A stretch of DNA of 64,000 nt from Pirellulaceae bacterium. GTDB taxonomy: Bacteria > Planctomycetota > Planctomycetia > Pirellulales > Pirellulaceae. A program made the translations under genes and the position numbers. The stretch is taken from assembly GCA_023382975.1 (NCBI GenBank), contig JAHDXO010000019.1:62001-126000 (forward strand), in the 5' to 3' direction. Of this stretch, positions 61,093 through 64,000 are shown one piece after another. The notes under the pieces were generated by a model. The model made no database searches and had not been told where the DNA came from. It saw only the letters and a program-made list of their open reading frames with translations. Position 1 is the stretch's first letter. The number at the start of each line of letters is the position of its first letter.

Positions 61093-62445
61093 ATGCGTAC
61101 CGTCATCGGGTGGATGCTGCTCGCTCTTGTCGTCGCCGGTGTTGCTCGTGCCTCGGATGTCCGAACGTGGACGGATCGAGCGGGCCGGCAATTCGAAGGT
61201 GAATACATCGGGTTCACCGACGGACAAGTCCAAGTCAAACGGACTAGCGATGGGCAGACTTTCCAGCTTCCCTTGGAACGGTTCAGCGATGCCGACCAGC
61301 AGTTCGTGAAGTCCCGCGTCTCGGCGGAGACGCCGCCAACGAAGACCGGCGTCAAGCCGGAGGTCGGTGCGAAGCCTGCCGCCGACGCAGGCCGGCCGCT
61401 TCGCGTCGCCTACTTCGTGCCGGCCGACCGAGAACCGGAACCCAACCATCTCGCCCGTTTGGACCGGGTGATGACGAGTATCCAGACGTTCTACCGCAAC
61501 GGCATGCGGGCCCATGGATACGGACCGACAACGTTCCGCCTGGATCGTGCGGCCGACAATCAACTGAATCTGATCATGGTCAAGGGGAAGGAACCGTTCC
61601 AGGCGTACGATCGGGAGGCCAAGGACAGAATACGAAAAGAAGTGCGTGAGGAATTCGCTCGGCGAGGTCTCGATTTCGAACGCGAGGTGGTCGTAGTGTT
61701 TCAAGCTCTGCTACTGCGAGCGCCTGGTCAAACGACTGAGATTGGACCGTTCATCGGCGGCGGCAACGGGTACAAAGGATCTGCACTCGTCTATGACGAC
61801 ATGCGATTAGACGCCGCATTGCTGGGCTCGAATCAACCGGACGGTTTCTCGACGGGTGGCAAGACGATCGGCGATTTCAACACGGGTTACATCGGCGGGA
61901 CGGCCCATGAACTCGGGCATGCGTTCGGCCTGGGCCATGACGCGGAACGTACGATGTTACGCCAACGGCTGGGCAGGTCGTTGATGGGACGCGGCAATCA
62001 CGATTACGGCAAAGAACTGCGGGGAAAAGGGCCGGGAGCATTTCTGTCCCCCGCGTCGGCGTTTGCTCTTTCGCTCCATCCACTGTTCACCGGGCTGGAT
62101 CTCGACGACAAGTCGCCGGAGGTCACCATCGAGGAACTCTCGGCCATTCCGGCGGTGGGGGGACTGACGTTGACCGGACGAATCACCGGCGATCCGAAGC
62201 CCGTCGGCTTGATCGCCTTCAACGATCCGGCTACCGATCCGTCGGATTACGATGCTGTGGGTTGGCCGACCCGCTTCAAGGCGGACGGCACTTTTCGGCT
62301 GCCGATCACCGATCTGGTTCCGGGCGCCTATGAGTTGCGCCTGCGCGTGTACAGTGAAAACGGCCAAGCCAAGCGATTTGCCTACAGTTACCAGGTCGAT
62401 TCGTTCGGACGCCCCGACGTCAGCCAGTTGAAGGTGACGAACTAG
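61093..62445 (+). CDS. Exported SHD1-domain metalloprotease
   Basis: 450 residues from the ATG at 61093 (AGGGAG upstream). Signal peptide VIGWMLLALVVAGVARA. SHD1 domain at ~22-75 (TWTDRAGRQFEGEYIGFTDG, PLERFSDADQQFV). The catalytic part contains the zinc motif HELGHAFGLGHD (HExxHxxGxxH type) near 277, preceded by GGKTIGDFNTGYIGGT. The C-terminal ~110 residues form a beta-sandwich (GLTLTGRITGDPKPVGLIAF, LVPGAYELRLRVYSENG). It is probably secreted or periplasmic. The same SHD1 domain occurs at the end of the C10 peptidase at 16100-17134. Confidence 0.85.
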   Translation: MRTVIGWMLLALVVAGVARASDVRTWTDRAGRQFEGEYIGFTDGQVQVKRTSDGQTFQLPLERFSDADQQFVKSRVSAETPPTKTGVKPEVGAKPAADAGRPLRVAYFVPADREPEPNHLARLDRVMTSIQTFYRNGMRAHGYGPTTFRLDRAADNQLNLIMVKGKEPFQAYDREAKDRIRKEVREEFARRGLDFEREVVVVFQALLLRAPGQTTEIGPFIGGGNGYKGSALVYDDMRLDAALLGSNQPDGFSTGGKTIGDFNTGYIGGTAHELGHAFGLGHDAERTMLRQRLGRSLMGRGNHDYGKELRGKGPGAFLSPASAFALSLHPLFTGLDLDDKSPEVTIEELSAIPAVGGLTLTGRITGDPKPVGLIAFNDPATDPSDYDAVGWPTRFKADGTFRLPITDLVPGAYELRLRVYSENGQAKRFAYSYQVDSFGRPDVSQLKVTN

Positions 62446-62497
62446 CCTTGCGGGAACAGCAACACTGAGAGCGATCGTGGTTCAGAAAAGGAGATTC

Positions 62498-63868
62498 ATG
62501 ATGCATGCGAGTCAGCGAGCTGGATGGACGATGGTCGTCCTGCTGGCGGCAACGCCGATGATTTCGGCGACCGCGAGTGCGGCGGAAGTAGTTCGGAGAT
62601 TCCGGGAAACCGACGAGTCGTTTGCCAATCCCGGTCAGGGCTGGATGACGACACGGCGGATGCCAGACGGTCCGGGGCGATTCCCGTACTCGGTGGCCTA
62701 CTTTCGGATGAACTGGGAGGAACTGGAACCGGACGAAGGCCAGTACCAGTGGCAGCGAATCGACGAACCGTTGGAAGCCTGGGCCAAACGCGATGCCCGG
62801 ATCGCGATGCGGATCATGACCACCAACGCTCATTCGCGAGGCTACTACTGTTCGCCGAAGTGGCTCTTCGACGCGGGCTGCAAGTCGTACGAGTACACCG
62901 TCGGCGGAGACGACATCACTTCGGGCGGCGCGCGGATCACGCGGATCGAACCGGACTACGGCGATCCGTTGTATATCGAGAAACACGGCCGCTTCATCCA
63001 GGCATTGGCTGATCGTTATGACGGCCATCCGCAGGTCGAGTTCCTCGACATCGGCTCCTACGGCATCTGGGGCGAATGGCACACCAAGAACCCGCAGCCG
63101 TGGCCGGTCCGCAAGCAGATCATCGACATGTACCTGAACGGATTCCGCAAGACCTCGCTGGTGATGATGTCGGACGATGCCGAGGCGATGGCCTACGCGT
63201 TGCCGCGCGGGACGGGCTTCCGCCGCGACGGCGTCGGCTCGCCGTGGCACGAAACCAACTGGATCGGTTCCAAGAAGTACGCGGCGGTACCGGGCTTTGC
63301 CGATCAATGGAAACGGGCGCCGGTGGTCTTCGAATGGTACGGTCCGTACGAGTACCTGCTCCAACGCGGCTGGTCCTTCGACCGAGCTTTGGAGTTCATG
63401 GAGGCGAACCACGTCACCTTTATCAACGACAACGTGGGGCAGGTGCCTGCCGATCAGATGAGCAAGTTGGAGGCGATCGGACGCCGCGCCGGCTATCGCT
63501 TCGTGCTGCGCGAAATCTCGCATCCGGACCACGTGGCGGCGGGCGAATTGCTGGCGGTGAACATGAAGTGGTCGAACGTGGGCGTGGGCAAACTGTATCG
63601 TCGCTATGGGCTGGTATTGTATCTGCTGGATTCGAGCGACCGCGTCATCTGCCAACAGGCACAAGCCGCCGTCGATCCAACTGGCTGGCTGCCCGGCGAC
63701 CACTCGGTGGCCGCGACGCTGCGTTTGCCGGCGGATATGACGCCCGGTTCGTACTCGCTGGGAGTGGCCTTGGTGGACTCGGCCAGCGACAAGCCCGCCA
63801 TCCATCTGGCCATCGATGCTCCCCATAGCGCCCGACTGTACCGAGTCGGTTCCGTACAAACAAAATAG
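62498..63868 (+). CDS. Exported DUF4832/TIM-barrel glycosidase-like protein
   Basis: 456 residues from the ATG at 62498, four bases after AAGGAG; a GTG at 62477 and a second ATG at 62501 are alternatives. Signal peptide WTMVVLLAATPMISATASAA. The barrel part reads ANPGQGWMTTRRMPDG, AYFRMNWEELEPDEGQYQWQ, IAMRIMTTNAHSRGYYCSPK and VEFLDIGSYGIWGEWH, the pattern of GH42/GH5-like proteins with DUF4832. A C-terminal beta-sandwich domain (~330-456) begins at KWSNVGVGKLYRRYG. Sugar hydrolysis is inferred from the family only. Confidence 0.8.
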   Translation: MMHASQRAGWTMVVLLAATPMISATASAAEVVRRFRETDESFANPGQGWMTTRRMPDGPGRFPYSVAYFRMNWEELEPDEGQYQWQRIDEPLEAWAKRDARIAMRIMTTNAHSRGYYCSPKWLFDAGCKSYEYTVGGDDITSGGARITRIEPDYGDPLYIEKHGRFIQALADRYDGHPQVEFLDIGSYGIWGEWHTKNPQPWPVRKQIIDMYLNGFRKTSLVMMSDDAEAMAYALPRGTGFRRDGVGSPWHETNWIGSKKYAAVPGFADQWKRAPVVFEWYGPYEYLLQRGWSFDRALEFMEANHVTFINDNVGQVPADQMSKLEAIGRRAGYRFVLREISHPDHVAAGELLAVNMKWSNVGVGKLYRRYGLVLYLLDSSDRVICQQAQAAVDPTGWLPGDHSVAATLRLPADMTPGSYSLGVALVDSASDKPAIHLAIDAPHSARLYRVGSVQTK

Positions 63869-63949
63869 CCACCCGATACGAATCGGAGATCTCTCGTTCA
63901 ACAACCCCAAGAGTCCCCGAAGCCATGTTGTCTATCTCCCCAATTCTCG

Positions 63950-64000
63950 TAAGGATTGTTCGAGAAAGAAGTGCCATTCGGGTCAGGAGTCATTTGTGCG
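63950..64000 (+). repeat. Possible terminus of a MITE-related element, cut by the window end
   Basis: The sequence TAAGGATTGTTCGAGAAA matches the MITE end (TAAGCATCGTTCGAGAAA) at 16 of 18 bases and then diverges (GAAGTGCC instead of CAACTGTC). It may be the end of a related element family that continues beyond the window. Confidence 0.4.

Overview
The window looks like chromosomal DNA of a planctomycete, probably of the Pirellulales or a related order. It is GC-rich. It carries several family hallmarks of that phylum: a DUF1559 prepilin-like protein, a DUF1080 protein, multi-domain Ser/Thr kinases fused to sensor or WD40/FG-GAP parts, ECF sigma factors paired with such kinases, SHD1 domains, sulfatase-modifying-enzyme-like (FGE) domains in giant exported proteins, a NIPSNAP protein, a Gfo/Idh/MocA oxidoreductase with a Tat leader, and large GH106-like glycosidases. 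No rRNA, tRNA or intact CRISPR array was recognised.

Layout. 1-1160: start of a GH106-like glycosidase running off the left edge. 1161-3210: degraded accessory DNA with a 100-bp MITE-like palindromic element (copy A) and remnants of a type III-B CRISPR effector operon (C-terminus of Cmr3 and a shortened Cmr4). 3488-6048: an atypical response regulator lacking the phospho-acceptor Asp, an exported hypothetical and a DUF1810 protein. 6049-10035: a giant exported protein (propeller/HZS-alpha-like part, two CxxCH haem motifs, FGE domain). 10707-13799: a two-gene module of an N6-adenine methyltransferase and a PIN-domain protein whose GTG start abuts the methylase stop; this is the best candidate in the window for an undescribed defence or addiction system. 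14377-19830: DUF1080 protein, beta-helix remnant, an operon DUF2007 / C10 peptidase-SHD1 / small zinc ribbon, MITE copy B, and a VWA lipoprotein. 20264-26229: Gfo/Idh/MocA oxidoreductase, a kinase-LamG-FGE receptor, an exported hypothetical; then MITE copy C. 26660-30841: ECF sigma factor plus a kinase-WD40 gene split by an in-frame TGA. 30979-31935: ornithine cyclodeaminase-family enzyme. 31984-33386: a Y1 (IS200/RAYT-like) transposase flanked on both sides by REP-type hairpin repeats, including eight tandem ~69-bp units.

33387-37218: a putative L-rhamnose operon (RhaT-like symporter and GH106-like glycosidase). 37410-41520: membrane alpha/beta hydrolase, cardiolipin synthase, small membrane protein. 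41542-42863: two tandem PIN/small-protein modules, the second with a broken PIN gene. 43103-44122: DUF1559. 44507-50592: an 1832-aa kinase with about twelve DxDxDG repeats and six membrane segments, overlapping (ATGA) an ECF sigma factor. 50596-55277: NIPSNAP, zinc-ribbon membrane protein, lipoprotein, then rluB and pyrK overlapping. 55338-57419: CE15-like esterase, a second REP-like tandem cluster, DUF1579. 57710-63868: PQQ-propeller protein with an embedded methyltransferase-like domain, SHD1-metalloprotease, and a DUF4832-type glycosidase-like protein. The final bases carry a sequence resembling the MITE terminus.

Taken together the window mixes carbohydrate-scavenging exported enzymes with kinase/sigma signalling modules and islands of mobile or decayed accessory DNA (MITEs, REP/RAYT, CRISPR remnants, toxin-like PIN genes). 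All family assignments are from reading protein motifs by eye; no database search was possible.
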